Both the position numbers and the translations under genes were made by a program. This document shows, piece after piece, positions 16,290 to 24,928 of a DNA stretch of 64,000 nt. A model generated the notes under the pieces. The model saw nothing but the letters and a program-made list of their open reading frames with translations. It did not search any database and was not told the origin of the DNA. Positions within the stretch are counted from its first letter, which is position 1, and the number at the start of each line of letters is the position of its first letter. The DNA is from RGIG4079 sp045637505. Lineage in GTDB: Bacteria; Bacteroidota; Bacteroidia; Bacteroidales; Muribaculaceae. The DNA lies in NCBI GenBank assembly GCA_045637505.1, contig JAZTZO010000028.1, positions 1-64,000 of the forward strand, given 5' to 3'.

Positions 16290-17884
16290 TGTTGTTGAGC
16301 CTTTTGTTTACGAAGTTTGCGACTGAGGGTTTGGATACATTCACGACGAGGAATGATTACCGACACCCCTTTATATTCAATTTCTTCACGAATGATGCGA
16401 GTGATTTCCTCCATATTTTTGGGTAGAGGGACTACCACACGCACATGCTCGGGAGCAACACCAAGTCCGAGGCATATTGCTTCAAACTTATTGGTACCAG
16501 CCGAGTCTTGACCACCTGTCATCGCTGTTGTGAGGTTGTCAGAGAGCACCACTGTGATGTTGGCATTATCATTGACAGCATCGAGCAATCCGGTCATACC
16601 CGAGTGTGTAAATGTAGAGTCGCCAATCACAGCAATTGCGGGGAACACACCAGCATCGGCAGCCCCTTTAGCCATAGTGATTGATGCACCCATATCAACA
16701 CAACTATCGATTGCACGGAATGGAGGCAATGCCCCAAGTGTGTAGCAACCTATATCGCCAAAGATGCGAGCATCGGCATATTCGGCAGCCACTTTATTGA
16801 GCGCATCATACACATCACGGTGTCCACATCCTTGACACAACGCGGGTGGACGAGGCATCAAGTTTTGAGCCGAAGCATATGCTTGAGGGAGTGTCACTCC
16901 AAGAGCAGCACCCACGCAGTCGGGAGTCAATTCGCCTGTGCGAGGAAGGTCGCCAGTCAATCGACCTTTCAACACATAGTCAGCGCCAAGCAATCCCTTC
17001 ACTTGCTCCTCAACCAATGGCTGACCATCTTCGGCCACAAGTATTGCATCGCATTCGTCGGCCAACGCCTTGATTGATGCTTCGGGAATAGGATATTGCG
17101 AAACCTTCAACACCTTCACGCCAAGTTGTTGAGGATTATTTTCCATTACATAATTATAGGCGATACCACAAGCCACAACACCAAGTTTTGCCTTACCCTC
17201 GCCTGCTACTTTCTTATTAAATGGAGAAGCCTCGGCACTTGCCAAGAGTTGTGGTTGTTTTTCAACCAACGCCGCATATTGACGGCGAGCATTCCCAGGC
17301 AACAACACCCAATGAGCGCGTTCATTATCGGGGTTAAGCGCATTTTGTGCCATAGGAGCTTTCACCTCAACACCAGCACGCGAGTGAGCCAAACGGGTAA
17401 CTACACGCATCAACACTGGCAATCGCAATTGTTCCGAAAGTTCATAGGCATATTTCATCATTTCATAAGCCTCTTGTTGGGTTGAAGGCTCGAGAATGGG
17501 AATCATAGTGAATTTGCCATAAAAGCGAGAGTCTTGCTCATTTTGAGAAGAGTGCATCGAAGGGTCATCGGCAGCAAGAACCACCAAGCCACCATTCACC
17601 CCAGTGATACCCGAGTTGACAAATGCATCGGCAGCCACATTCATACCCACATGTTTCATACACACAAGCGCACGCTTGCCAGCATACGACATGCCCAATG
17701 CAGCCTCCATGGCTGTTTTTTCGTTTGTACACCAACGGCTACGCACCTCGGGAGCATTGCCTTGGATATATTCGGTAATTTCGGTCGATGGTGTTCCGGG
17801 ATAGGCATATACGCCACTAATGCCGGCATGGATAGCACCTAATGCTATCGCCTCATCGCCCAATAAAAGTTTGCGTTCAATCAT
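16286..17884 (-). CDS. iorA: Indolepyruvate:ferredoxin oxidoreductase alpha subunit
   Basis: 532 residues. The N-terminal pyrimidine-binding half starts LLGDEAIALGAIHAGISGVYAYPGTPSTEI. The TPP-pyrophosphate half contains CQGCGHRDVYDAL and GDIGCYTLG, with the metal motif GDSTFTHSGMTGL. The protein ends soon after IIPRRECIQT. IorA of many archaea and clostridia continues with a two-[4Fe-4S] ferredoxin domain, which is absent here, so electrons must leave through another carrier. Shorter forms are, to my knowledge, usual in Bacteroides. It is cytoplasmic, oxygen-sensitive and second in the operon. Confidence 0.95.
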   Translation of the reverse strand: MIERKLLLGDEAIALGAIHAGISGVYAYPGTPSTEITEYIQGNAPEVRSRWCTNEKTAMEAALGMSYAGKRALVCMKHVGMNVAADAFVNSGITGVNGGLVVLAADDPSMHSSQNEQDSRFYGKFTMIPILEPSTQQEAYEMMKYAYELSEQLRLPVLMRVVTRLAHSRAGVEVKAPMAQNALNPDNERAHWVLLPGNARRQYAALVEKQPQLLASAEASPFNKKVAGEGKAKLGVVACGIAYNYVMENNPQQLGVKVLKVSQYPIPEASIKALADECDAILVAEDGQPLVEEQVKGLLGADYVLKGRLTGDLPRTGELTPDCVGAALGVTLPQAYASAQNLMPRPPALCQGCGHRDVYDALNKVAAEYADARIFGDIGCYTLGALPPFRAIDSCVDMGASITMAKGAADAGVFPAIAVIGDSTFTHSGMTGLLDAVNDNANITVVLSDNLTTAMTGGQDSAGTNKFEAICLGLGVAPEHVRVVVPLPKNMEEITRIIREEIEYKGVSVIIPRRECIQTLSRKLRKQKAQQQ

Positions 17885-17912
17885 AATTTATATCGTTTTT
17901 TTATTTTTCTAA

Positions 17913-18662
17913 TCAAATATCGGCATCGTTGAGTGCAGGGAATTTTTCACGGAAAGCCTCCAACATTGCCATATCAACCTCGGCCGATGCTTCACATTCT
18001 TCACCCATCGCACACGCAGCAATCGTTTTGCCATATGGGTCAATAACAACACTGCCACCACAATACTCACATGTGGGGTCGGTGCCTACACGATTTACTC
18101 CTGCCACATAGCATTGGTTTTCGATGGCACGAGCCACCAACAATGCACTCCATGCACCCACGCGTGGTGTGGGCCAACTTGCCACATATAGTATCATATC
18201 GTAGTCGCCACGATTGCGCGACCATATGGGGAAACGAAGGTCGTAGCACACTTCAAGCAAAATGCGTACACCTTTCCACTCCACTATCACACGACTATCG
18301 CCAGCTGTGAATCGTTTATGCTCACCCCCATAGGTGAACAGGTGTTTTTTGTCATAAAAAGCGACCTCCCCATTGGGCTTCACAAAATAGAATCGATTGT
18401 AGAATTTACCATCTTGCTCCACTGCCACACTTCCGGCAATAGCAGCACCCGTTGCAGCAGCCTTTTGCTTCATCCATTTGAGCGTATCACTATCGGCGAT
18501 CTCGGCAATCCCCTCGGGGTGAATACAAAAACCTGTTGAGAACATTTCGGGCAACACATAAAGGTCGGCTCCCGCATTTCGGTCAATAGCCTCATCGGCA
18601 CGAGCCACATTGAGCGCTGTATCGGCCCAAACTATATCGCGTTGTAGTATCGTTATTTTCAT
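17913..18662 (-). CDS. Nitrilase-superfamily amidohydrolase (omega-amidase-like)
   Basis: 250 residues when started at MKITILQRDIVW (18662). A 54-residue upstream extension is hydrophobic, Cys-rich and crosses the promoter box, so it is rejected. The Glu-Lys-Cys triad is visible: LPEMFSTG (Glu), YDKKHLF (Lys) and LLEVCYDLRFP (Cys). The closest functional type I can name is YafV/omega-amidase, which hydrolyses 2-oxoglutaramate or 2-oxosuccinamate left by glutamine or asparagine transaminases. That would suit an operon with an aminotransferase and a divergent glnA. It is the first gene of the six-gene operon. Confidence 0.9.
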   Translation of the reverse strand: MKITILQRDIVWADTALNVARADEAIDRNAGADLYVLPEMFSTGFCIHPEGIAEIADSDTLKWMKQKAAATGAAIAGSVAVEQDGKFYNRFYFVKPNGEVAFYDKKHLFTYGGEHKRFTAGDSRVIVEWKGVRILLEVCYDLRFPIWSRNRGDYDMILYVASWPTPRVGAWSALLVARAIENQCYVAGVNRVGTDPTCEYCGGSVVIDPYGKTIAACAMGEECEASAEVDMAMLEAFREKFPALNDADI

Positions 18663-18681
18663 CATATATATATTTAGATTG

Positions 18682-18689
18682 CAAATATA
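18682..18689 (-). promoter_or_regulatory. Promoter -7 box of the nitrilase-ior-paaK operon
   Basis: Minus-strand TATATTTG matches TAnnTTTG, 19 bp before the chosen nitrilase start. A TTAG about 20 bp further upstream is a weak -33 element. It is divergent from the glnA promoter, with about 135 bp between the two -7 boxes. Confidence 0.5.
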
Positions 18690-18824
18690 CTGATTTTCGC
18701 AATATTCTACTAACTTTTTGACAATAAAATTGCAAAAAATATCACAAATTGCAACCAAAACGCATTTTTTGCGATAATAAAACATAAAAACAACCCTATC
18801 GTGTGCAGAAAAATACTTAATCAA

Positions 18825-18855
18825 TTGTGAGTTTTATCGCAAATATTTATATTTG
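18825..18855 (+). promoter_or_regulatory. glnA promoter
   Basis: TTG (18825-18827) and TATATTTG (18848-18855) are separated by exactly 20 bp, an almost ideal Bacteroidetes promoter. Transcription would start near 18862, leaving a leader of about 40 nt. Confidence 0.65.
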
Positions 18856-18900
18856 CAAATTGAAAATCTATTTGATAATTCACAACTAACATAATATATT

Positions 18901-20403
18901 ATGGATAAAGAACTTGCTTTGAACCCTAATAGGGTTGTGGCTTATCTTGGCAAACCTGCCAAAGAATTTACTAAAGCCGACATCATTCGCTTCATCACCG
19001 AAAACGAAATTCGCATGGTCAACTTTATGTACCCCGCTGGTGATGGTCGTTTGAAAACTTTGAATTTTGTAATCAACAATTTGGCTTACCTCGATGCAAT
19101 CCTCACTTGTGGCGAACGCGTTGACGGCTCAAGCCTTTTCCCATTTATCGAGGCTGGAAGTAGCGACCTTTATGTGTTGCCACGCTTCTCTACTGCATTC
19201 CTCGACCCATTTGCCGAAATCCCCACTCTTTCAATGCTCTGCTCTTACTTCAATAAAGATGGCGAACCTCTTGAAAGTTCTCCCGAAAACACTCTTCACA
19301 AAGCGTGCAAGGCGTTTAACGAAGTTACTGGTATGGAATTCCAAGCAATGGGCGAATTGGAATATTATGTTATCGCTCCCGATGATGAAATGTTCCCTGC
19401 TACCGACCAAAAGGGTTATCACGAATCGGCTCCTTACGCTAAATTCAACGAGTTCCGCACTCAATGCATGGCATACATTGCTCAAGCTGGCGGACAAATC
19501 AAATATGGACACTCTGAAGTAGGCAACTTCACTATCGATGGCATGATTTATGAGCAAAACGAAATCGAGTTCTTGCCTGTAAATGCTAAAGATGCTGCCG
19601 ACCAACTTATGGTGGCAAAATGGATTATTCGCAACCTCGCATATCAATTGGGCTACGACATCACTTTCGCTCCTAAAATCACTGTGGGAAAAGCCGGCTC
19701 GGGTCTCCATGTTCATATGCGCATCGTGAAAGATGGTCAAAACCAAATGCTCGATGGTGGAGTGCTTTCGGCTACTGCTCGCAAAGCTATCGCAGGTATG
19801 ATGGAACTTGCTCCTTCAATCACTGCATTCGGTAACACCAACCCAACTTCTTACTTCCGTCTTGTGCCTCACCAAGAAGCACCAACCAATGTATGTTGGG
19901 GCGACCGCAACCGTTCGGTATTGGTGCGTGTACCTCTCGGATGGGCTGCTAAAGCCGATATGTGTCAACTCGCTAACCCACTCGAAGGTCCAAGCAACTA
20001 CGATACATCTCAAAAACAAACAGTTGAAATGCGTTCACCCGACGGCTCGGCCGACATTTACCAACTAATTGCCGGTTTGGCAGTGGCTTGTCGCCATGGT
20101 TTCGAACTTGAAAACGCATTGGAGATTGCCGAAAAGACATATGTGAACGTAAATATTCACAAAGAAGAAAATGCCGACAAACTCAGCACATTGGATCAAC
20201 TTCCCGACAGCTGTGCTGCTTCGGCCGACTGCCTTGAACGCCAACGCGAAGTATTTGAAAAATACAACGTATTCAGCCCTGCGATGATTAACGGCATCAT
20301 CAACAAACTTCGTTCTTACAACGACCTCACTCTACGCAAAGACATCGAAGGCAACAACGAAGAAATGCTCAACATCGTAAAACGCTACTTCCACTGCGGA
20401 TAA
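18901..20403 (+). CDS. glnA: Glutamine synthetase (type I)
   Basis: 500 residues. MGELEYYVI carries the metal-binding Glu pair of the active site, followed by the GNFTIDGMIYEQNEIEFLPV region. GKAGSGLHVHMRI is the ATP-binding and metal-binding His region, NPTSYFRLVPHQEAPTNVCWGDRNRS the glutamate/ATP contact region, and VEMRSPDGSADIY the catalytic-Arg region. It makes glutamine from glutamate, ammonia and ATP. I see no clear adenylylation-site tyrosine motif. The final 88 bp of the gene and its terminator are repeated downstream of the next gene. Confidence 0.93.
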   Translation: MDKELALNPNRVVAYLGKPAKEFTKADIIRFITENEIRMVNFMYPAGDGRLKTLNFVINNLAYLDAILTCGERVDGSSLFPFIEAGSSDLYVLPRFSTAFLDPFAEIPTLSMLCSYFNKDGEPLESSPENTLHKACKAFNEVTGMEFQAMGELEYYVIAPDDEMFPATDQKGYHESAPYAKFNEFRTQCMAYIAQAGGQIKYGHSEVGNFTIDGMIYEQNEIEFLPVNAKDAADQLMVAKWIIRNLAYQLGYDITFAPKITVGKAGSGLHVHMRIVKDGQNQMLDGGVLSATARKAIAGMMELAPSITAFGNTNPTSYFRLVPHQEAPTNVCWGDRNRSVLVRVPLGWAAKADMCQLANPLEGPSNYDTSQKQTVEMRSPDGSADIYQLIAGLAVACRHGFELENALEIAEKTYVNVNIHKEENADKLSTLDQLPDSCAASADCLERQREVFEKYNVFSPAMINGIINKLRSYNDLTLRKDIEGNNEEMLNIVKRYFHCG

Positions 20404-20406
20404 TCG
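20316..20406 (+). repeat. glnA 3'-end direct repeat, copy 1 (inside glnA)
   Basis: Positions 20316-20406 (last 29 glnA codons, the stop and 3 nt) match 21856-21946 at 88 of 91 positions. The three differences all fall within CTCTA/CTTT at 20331-20336. Homology continues, with small indels, into the terminator hairpin. The offset between copies is 1540 bp. Confidence 0.93.
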
Positions 20407-20429
20407 TTTACGACAACTCAACAATAATC

Positions 20430-20458
20430 AAGGGAGCCCCGCAAGGAGCTCCCTTTGA
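20430..20458 (+). terminator. glnA terminator
   Basis: AAGGGAGC (20430-20437) pairs with GCTCCCTT (20448-20455) around CCCGCAAGGA. Only a short T-run follows. The same hairpin recurs at 21973 and, degraded, at 24884. Confidence 0.75.
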
Positions 20459-20580
20459 TATTTATAAAGATAATAAGCCCCAAGCAAAAGCAATTAAAAG
20501 TCCGCAAATTTTATTGTTTCAAATATTTACGCTATCTTTACAAACCAAAAATGTGTAAATACACAAAAATTGTCCGCGAC

Positions 20581-21819
20581 ATGAAATACGCAAGAACTCA
20601 ATACATTGCAAAATTAAATAACTATAAACATAACCGTTTGATAAAAATAGTGACGGGGTTACGCCGTGTAGGAAAATCATTTCTATTATTCAACCTATAT
20701 AAGCAGCATTTAATTGAGGCTGGAGTTGCAGAAGACCATATTATTGAAATTCAATTAGATTCGTTTACTCATAGAAAATATCGAAAAGCAGAGACATTTT
20801 TTGAATATGTAGAGACTCAATCTAAACAAGATTCAAATATGTATTATGTAATGATTGACGAAGTACAAATGCTGGAGGATTTCGTTGATGTTCTCAATGG
20901 TTTTCTACGCATTGAGAATTTGGATGTGTATGTAACAGGCAGTAATGCAAAATTCCTTTCATCTGATATTGTAACCGAATTTAGAGGACGAGGTGTTCAA
21001 ATACATCTTCAGCCCCTTTCTTTTAAAGAGATAACAGAGAATTCATCAAAAGACATAGCCTCACTATGGCGTGACTATATTTTCTATGGAGGGCTCCCTA
21101 TGGTAGTTTTAGAAGACGACGCGTCACATAAGGAAGAAATTCTCCAAGAACTGATTAAAGAAACTTATTTAAGTGACATAAAAAATCGAAATAACATAAA
21201 AAACGATGCCGAATTAGAAGAACTATTCAGTCTATTAGCATCAAATATTGGAGCATTAACAAATCCAAATAAATTAGCAAACACATTCGTTAGTAAAAAG
21301 AATGTAAAAATAAGCCATAATACAATTAAATCTTATATTGATTATTTTATAGATTCATTCCTTATTAATCGTGCCATTCGATACGATATTAAAGGAAAAA
21401 AATATATCGATACGCCATTCAAGTATTATTTTGCCGACATGGGCTTGCGAAATGCATTATTAAACTTTCGTCAAGTAGAGCCCACCCATATCATGGAAAA
21501 TATCATATACAACTACCTAATAGGCGAAGGTTACAAAATTGATGTTGGAAATATAACATACTATTATAGAAACTCTGCTGGAAAAACTGAAAGGAGTAAT
21601 TTTGAGATAGACTTTGTGTGTAATAAAGGTAGCGAACGAATCTACATCCAATCAGCCTATTCAATGCCCGACGAGAATAAGATTAAGCAAGAACAACGCT
21701 CGCTTACTCTTACCAATGATTCATTTACTAAATTAATCCTCACCACAGATAATATTCCTACTCACACCACTGAAAATGGGATAATTATGATGAATATATT
21801 TGAGTATCTGCTAAAATAG
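20581..21819 (+). CDS. AAA-family ATPase with DUF4143-type C-terminus
   Basis: 412 residues from MKYARTQYIAKL (20581). The longer upstream reading frame has no conserved residues and is preceded by a -7-like TATCTTTA at 20533-20540. IVTGLRRVGKSFLLFNL is Walker A, YYVMIDEVQMLEDF Walker B and VTGSNAKFLSSD sensor 1. The C-terminal part (residues about 280-410) ends in an EIDFVCNKG segment resembling the PD-(D/E)xK-like DUF4143 region. This family is multicopy in Bacteroidetes and its role is unresolved. Here the gene is AT-rich and sits between two copies of the glnA 3' end, which implies insertion or tandem duplication. Confidence 0.85.
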   Translation: MKYARTQYIAKLNNYKHNRLIKIVTGLRRVGKSFLLFNLYKQHLIEAGVAEDHIIEIQLDSFTHRKYRKAETFFEYVETQSKQDSNMYYVMIDEVQMLEDFVDVLNGFLRIENLDVYVTGSNAKFLSSDIVTEFRGRGVQIHLQPLSFKEITENSSKDIASLWRDYIFYGGLPMVVLEDDASHKEEILQELIKETYLSDIKNRNNIKNDAELEELFSLLASNIGALTNPNKLANTFVSKKNVKISHNTIKSYIDYFIDSFLINRAIRYDIKGKKYIDTPFKYYFADMGLRNALLNFRQVEPTHIMENIIYNYLIGEGYKIDVGNITYYYRNSAGKTERSNFEIDFVCNKGSERIYIQSAYSMPDENKIKQEQRSLTLTNDSFTKLILTTDNIPTHTTENGIIMMNIFEYLLK

Positions 21820-21855
21820 CATATTCATAAATACACTACAACATTATAACAAATA

Positions 21856-21946
21856 TTACAACGACCTCACCTTTCGCAAAGACATCGAAGGCAACAACGA
21901 AGAAATGCTCAACATCGTAAAACGCTACTTCCACTGCGGATAATCG
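21856..21946 (+). repeat. glnA 3'-end direct repeat, copy 2 (orphan)
   Basis: Second copy of the glnA C-terminal codons including the stop, with 3 mismatches in 91 positions to 20316-20406. It has no start and no upstream glnA sequence, so it is a gene fragment. It lies 37 bp after the ATPase stop and is followed by its own copy of the glnA terminator. Confidence 0.93.
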
Positions 21947-21972
21947 CGTTTCACAACATCTCAATAATCACA

Positions 21973-22002
21973 AAGGGAGCCCCACTCGGAGCTCCCTTTT
22001 GA
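21973..22002 (+). terminator. Second copy of the glnA terminator
   Basis: AAGGGAGC (21973-21980) and GCTCCCTT (21991-21998) with loop CCCACTCGGA, followed by TTTTGATTTT. It ends transcripts of the ATPase gene and is convergent with the BspA-like gene. Confidence 0.8.
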
Positions 22003-22052
22003 TTTTCATTCATACATGGCATCAAACATGATGCGCACTCTAAAATACTTTA

Positions 22053-24437
22053 TCAATAAGCCACTTTGATGGTTTTTGAGATTCCTTTCACCAAATAAAC
22101 TCCGGCAACAGGCAATTGATATGAGCACCTACCATCAACAGCCACAAGTGATGACAACACTTTTCCATCGACATCATACACCACAACAGGCATTCCGTGT
22201 GTTATCCCTTCAACCATCAATAGCCCTTCGCTCAATACATATGCTTTCATATCGGCATCAACCCCTATTGCCTCTACTGAGTTGTTTCCTGTTTCATATG
22301 CCACGCTCAAAGTTGCATCATTTTTAATGACAGGTGTGGTATATTCGCCGGTTTCACTCACCGACGATGTCACATCAGAGTTGTTGTAACGAACATTGTT
22401 GATTGTCCAATTTTCATCGGGAGTGAACACACAACTAAATGTTCTGCCTTTTTCTACCGGAACGTCAATTGACCCTCCATCAGCTGAACGCAAGCTCAAT
22501 GTCGCAGGCAACTCCTCAAACACCGCCACAAACACCATATTTGCCTCAAGCGATTCAATCACATATTCATTATCCACAAGCGAGGCTGTGACATCTTTAT
22601 CGTTCAATATAACCGATTTCAACTTCCAACCCGATGCAGGAGTAAACCCAACCCCAACTTTTGAGCCTGAGAGTATATCAACACTTGTTTTGGTTTCGCC
22701 ATTGATTGCGACAGAACCTTGACCCGTTTTGCTCGCACTCACCCTATACAGAATATCATATCCTATCTCCTCCTCTACTATTGTATCAAAATTATTCCAA
22801 TATTTACTCGCTTCATATGTTGCCTTAGAGCCGGTAGGCACATATAATGTACAATTATTCCCATTTTCGATATATATATCATTACCAAGATGTTGACGAC
22901 TAAAATTAGGTATTATTGCTTTCTTCAGATGAACTTCTCTTAAATTAGAACAACAAAAAAATGCATCTTGTACTATTGTAGATATACTATGGTATATGTT
23001 TACTCTCCTTAACGAATCACAACCATAAAAACATTGATAACCAATAGTTTTAACTGATTTAGGCAAATCCATAATTTCAATTGCTTTGCAATTATAAAAA
23101 GCTTTATTTCCTATTTCCAAAAGACTATCCGGCAATTCTATCTCATTCAAAGACGTACAACCAGAGAAAGCACCAGCTCCAATTGTTTCTACAGAAGCGG
23201 AAATATCCACTTTTTTCAGATTAGTACAATCCGCAAAACCATTAATTGATTTTAACGATCCAAGAATTTCAACATCAACCAAATATTCACAGCCTCTGAA
23301 TGTTCCCTCTTTTATTTCTTCGACAAATTGTGGTATTGAAATTGCCACTAATCCAGAGTTGACAAAAGCAGAACTCCCAATTTCTTTAATAGCTTCAGGC
23401 AATTCTATATGTGACAGCAATTCAGTATAGGAAAAAGCTTTATCTCCAATTTTAGTTATACTATTCGGAATTTTAACATCTACTAACCTATTACAATAAG
23501 AACAAACTTCTTTCGGCAATTCTATCATTCCAGATGAGAATGTTATGGACTCCAGATTATAATTCATGCTAAAACAATAACATCCTATGCTCAATATATT
23601 ATTTGGCAATACAATTTTTTTCAATCTAGTAAACTCTTGTATAGCAACTCCAGTAGTAGAAGAATAATTACTAAACGCAAAATCTCCTATTTCAATCAAT
23701 GATTTAGGAAAAAAATCAGCGTCTAATTCAGTAAAGCCACAAAATCTAAATGCAGATTCCCCAATTTTAATCAAACCATTAGGTAACTTTACATTGCTTA
23801 ATTCCAAACATGAGTTGAATGTTCCATTTCTTATTTCAGTAATGCCTACTGGAATTTCCACATTATTTAAATATCTATTGCTACTAAATGCATATTCTCC
23901 TATAACTTTCAGCGTTGATGGTAATGAGATAGCATGTATTTTCCCTTCTGGCAGCTCATTATGACGACCACTAAATGCATGATTCTCTATTGTTTCTAAT
24001 CCTTCTGGTAAATACACTGATGTCAAATCATTCTGTGCACATGCATAGTTCCCTATAGTTTTAAGGCTTGTGGAAAACTTTATCGAATCAAGACCACATT
24101 TATAAAATGCATAATCGTTAATTATAGTTACCGTATTTGGCATTTCAACAATATTAATATTGCCCTCTGAAAACGCTTGATAAGCAATTTCAGTCACCGT
24201 ATAAGTATTGTTATTGTGAGAAACTGTCTCAGGAATGCGAATATGGTTAAACTTATATTTTTCTGGCCCTTGTGTCACCGATACGGTTGCTCCATCGGGA
24301 TTAATCGAATAATATAACCACACAGAATCCAATGCTTCTTCAACAGAATATTTTGTTCGTGATGAGAAATCGTATGCTGAAGCCATAAACGACACAAGCA
24401 TAAACAACGAAATTAAAAAGTACTTTAAATTTTTCAT
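22053..24437 (-). CDS. BspA-like leucine-rich-repeat surface protein with Por-type C-terminal tail
   Basis: 794 residues: signal peptide (MKNLKYFLISLFMLVSFMASA), then about twenty repeats of the BspA/TpLRR (LRR_5) type, with units such as IGDFAFSNYS, LPNSLLEIGNKAFYNCKAIE. Two divergent-repeat beta domains follow (residues about 560-720, GSVAINGETKTSVDILSGSKVGVGF-like). The final about 60 residues (VVYDVDGKVLSSL, GVYLVKGISKTIKVAY) resemble a type IX secretion C-terminal sorting domain. BspA-like proteins mediate adhesion to host proteins or other bacteria. It is preceded by a long leader with a structured element (24484-24604) and a promoter at 24782. Confidence 0.88.
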   Translation of the reverse strand: MKNLKYFLISLFMLVSFMASAYDFSSRTKYSVEEALDSVWLYYSINPDGATVSVTQGPEKYKFNHIRIPETVSHNNNTYTVTEIAYQAFSEGNINIVEMPNTVTIINDYAFYKCGLDSIKFSTSLKTIGNYACAQNDLTSVYLPEGLETIENHAFSGRHNELPEGKIHAISLPSTLKVIGEYAFSSNRYLNNVEIPVGITEIRNGTFNSCLELSNVKLPNGLIKIGESAFRFCGFTELDADFFPKSLIEIGDFAFSNYSSTTGVAIQEFTRLKKIVLPNNILSIGCYCFSMNYNLESITFSSGMIELPKEVCSYCNRLVDVKIPNSITKIGDKAFSYTELLSHIELPEAIKEIGSSAFVNSGLVAISIPQFVEEIKEGTFRGCEYLVDVEILGSLKSINGFADCTNLKKVDISASVETIGAGAFSGCTSLNEIELPDSLLEIGNKAFYNCKAIEIMDLPKSVKTIGYQCFYGCDSLRRVNIYHSISTIVQDAFFCCSNLREVHLKKAIIPNFSRQHLGNDIYIENGNNCTLYVPTGSKATYEASKYWNNFDTIVEEEIGYDILYRVSASKTGQGSVAINGETKTSVDILSGSKVGVGFTPASGWKLKSVILNDKDVTASLVDNEYVIESLEANMVFVAVFEELPATLSLRSADGGSIDVPVEKGRTFSCVFTPDENWTINNVRYNNSDVTSSVSETGEYTTPVIKNDATLSVAYETGNNSVEAIGVDADMKAYVLSEGLLMVEGITHGMPVVVYDVDGKVLSSLVAVDGRCSYQLPVAGVYLVKGISKTIKVAY

Positions 24438-24483
24438 TCTGATTAGTTTTTAAATAAAAAGGCGGAACCGTTCGATGCTTATT

Positions 24484-24604
24484 ACAACTTAGGTTACCGC
24501 CAAGTGACCCTGCCCACAACAAGCACAGAACAGTCCACGCCATCAGAGCGTGAACTTTTCGCAGGCTTGTCCTCGTGGGTGAATGTTGGCGGTATTCAAG
24601 TTGT
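24484..24604 (-). ncRNA. Candidate structured leader RNA of the BspA-like gene
   Basis: Nested helices, given in plus coordinates. ACAACTT (24484-24490) pairs with AAGTTGT (24598-24604). TACCGCCAA (24495-24503) pairs with TTGGCGGTA (24586-24594). CCCAC (24513-24517) pairs with GTGGG (24575-24579), ACAAGC (24519-24524) with GCTTGT (24565-24570), and GTCCACGC (24533-24540) with GCGTGAAC (24548-24555, one G-U). CCTGC (24509-24513) could alternatively pair with GCAGG (24561-24565), a crossing pair. The element lies in a predicted leader of about 340 nt. It may be a riboswitch, a protein-binding leader or an independent RNA. I do not recognise a named family. Confidence 0.5.
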
Positions 24605-24781
24605 GAGAACAAGAGCAAAAGCTCAGTTATATTTTAAAGTACAAAGGAAACGCCTTCCCGTTTGTTGATAAATAAATTTAATTCTAACCTACGGAGTCAA
24701 CCTCATATCGAGACCGAGATTCCTTTTTTTTTACACACTTCCTGTCTGTTTTTTATTTTATATTTTAATATTTATACTTCG

Positions 24782-24789
24782 CAAAGGTA
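24782..24789 (-). promoter_or_regulatory. Promoter -7 box of the BspA-like gene
   Basis: Minus-strand TACCTTTG is a consensus -7 box. Transcription from about 24775 would give a leader of about 340 nt before the start at 24437, including the structured element. The rest of the leader is A/T-rich with no gene. Confidence 0.5.
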
Positions 24790-24842
24790 ATAATTTATTT
24801 TAAAATGGCAATAATTCAACTGAAAGTATCAATTAACTCACC

Positions 24843-24912
24843 ACTTCCACTGCGAATAAGAACTTCATTCACTTCTATAAACCAAGGGAGCCCCATCGGA
24901 GTTCCCTTGATT
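24843..24912 (+). repeat. Degraded third copy of the glnA 3' end and terminator
   Basis: Positions 24843-24854 are identical to the last coding bases of glnA (ACTTCCACTGCG), followed by AATAA in place of GATAA. At 24884, 30 bp further on, AAGGGAGCCCC and then GGAGTTCCCTTGAT reproduce the glnA terminator (spacing 32 and 35 bp in copies 1 and 2). The conserved order and spacing support common origin, though only about 40 bp can be aligned. As a hairpin it may still stop the minus-strand transcript of the barrel gene. Confidence 0.6.
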
Positions 24913-24928
24913 GTTATTAATTTAACTT

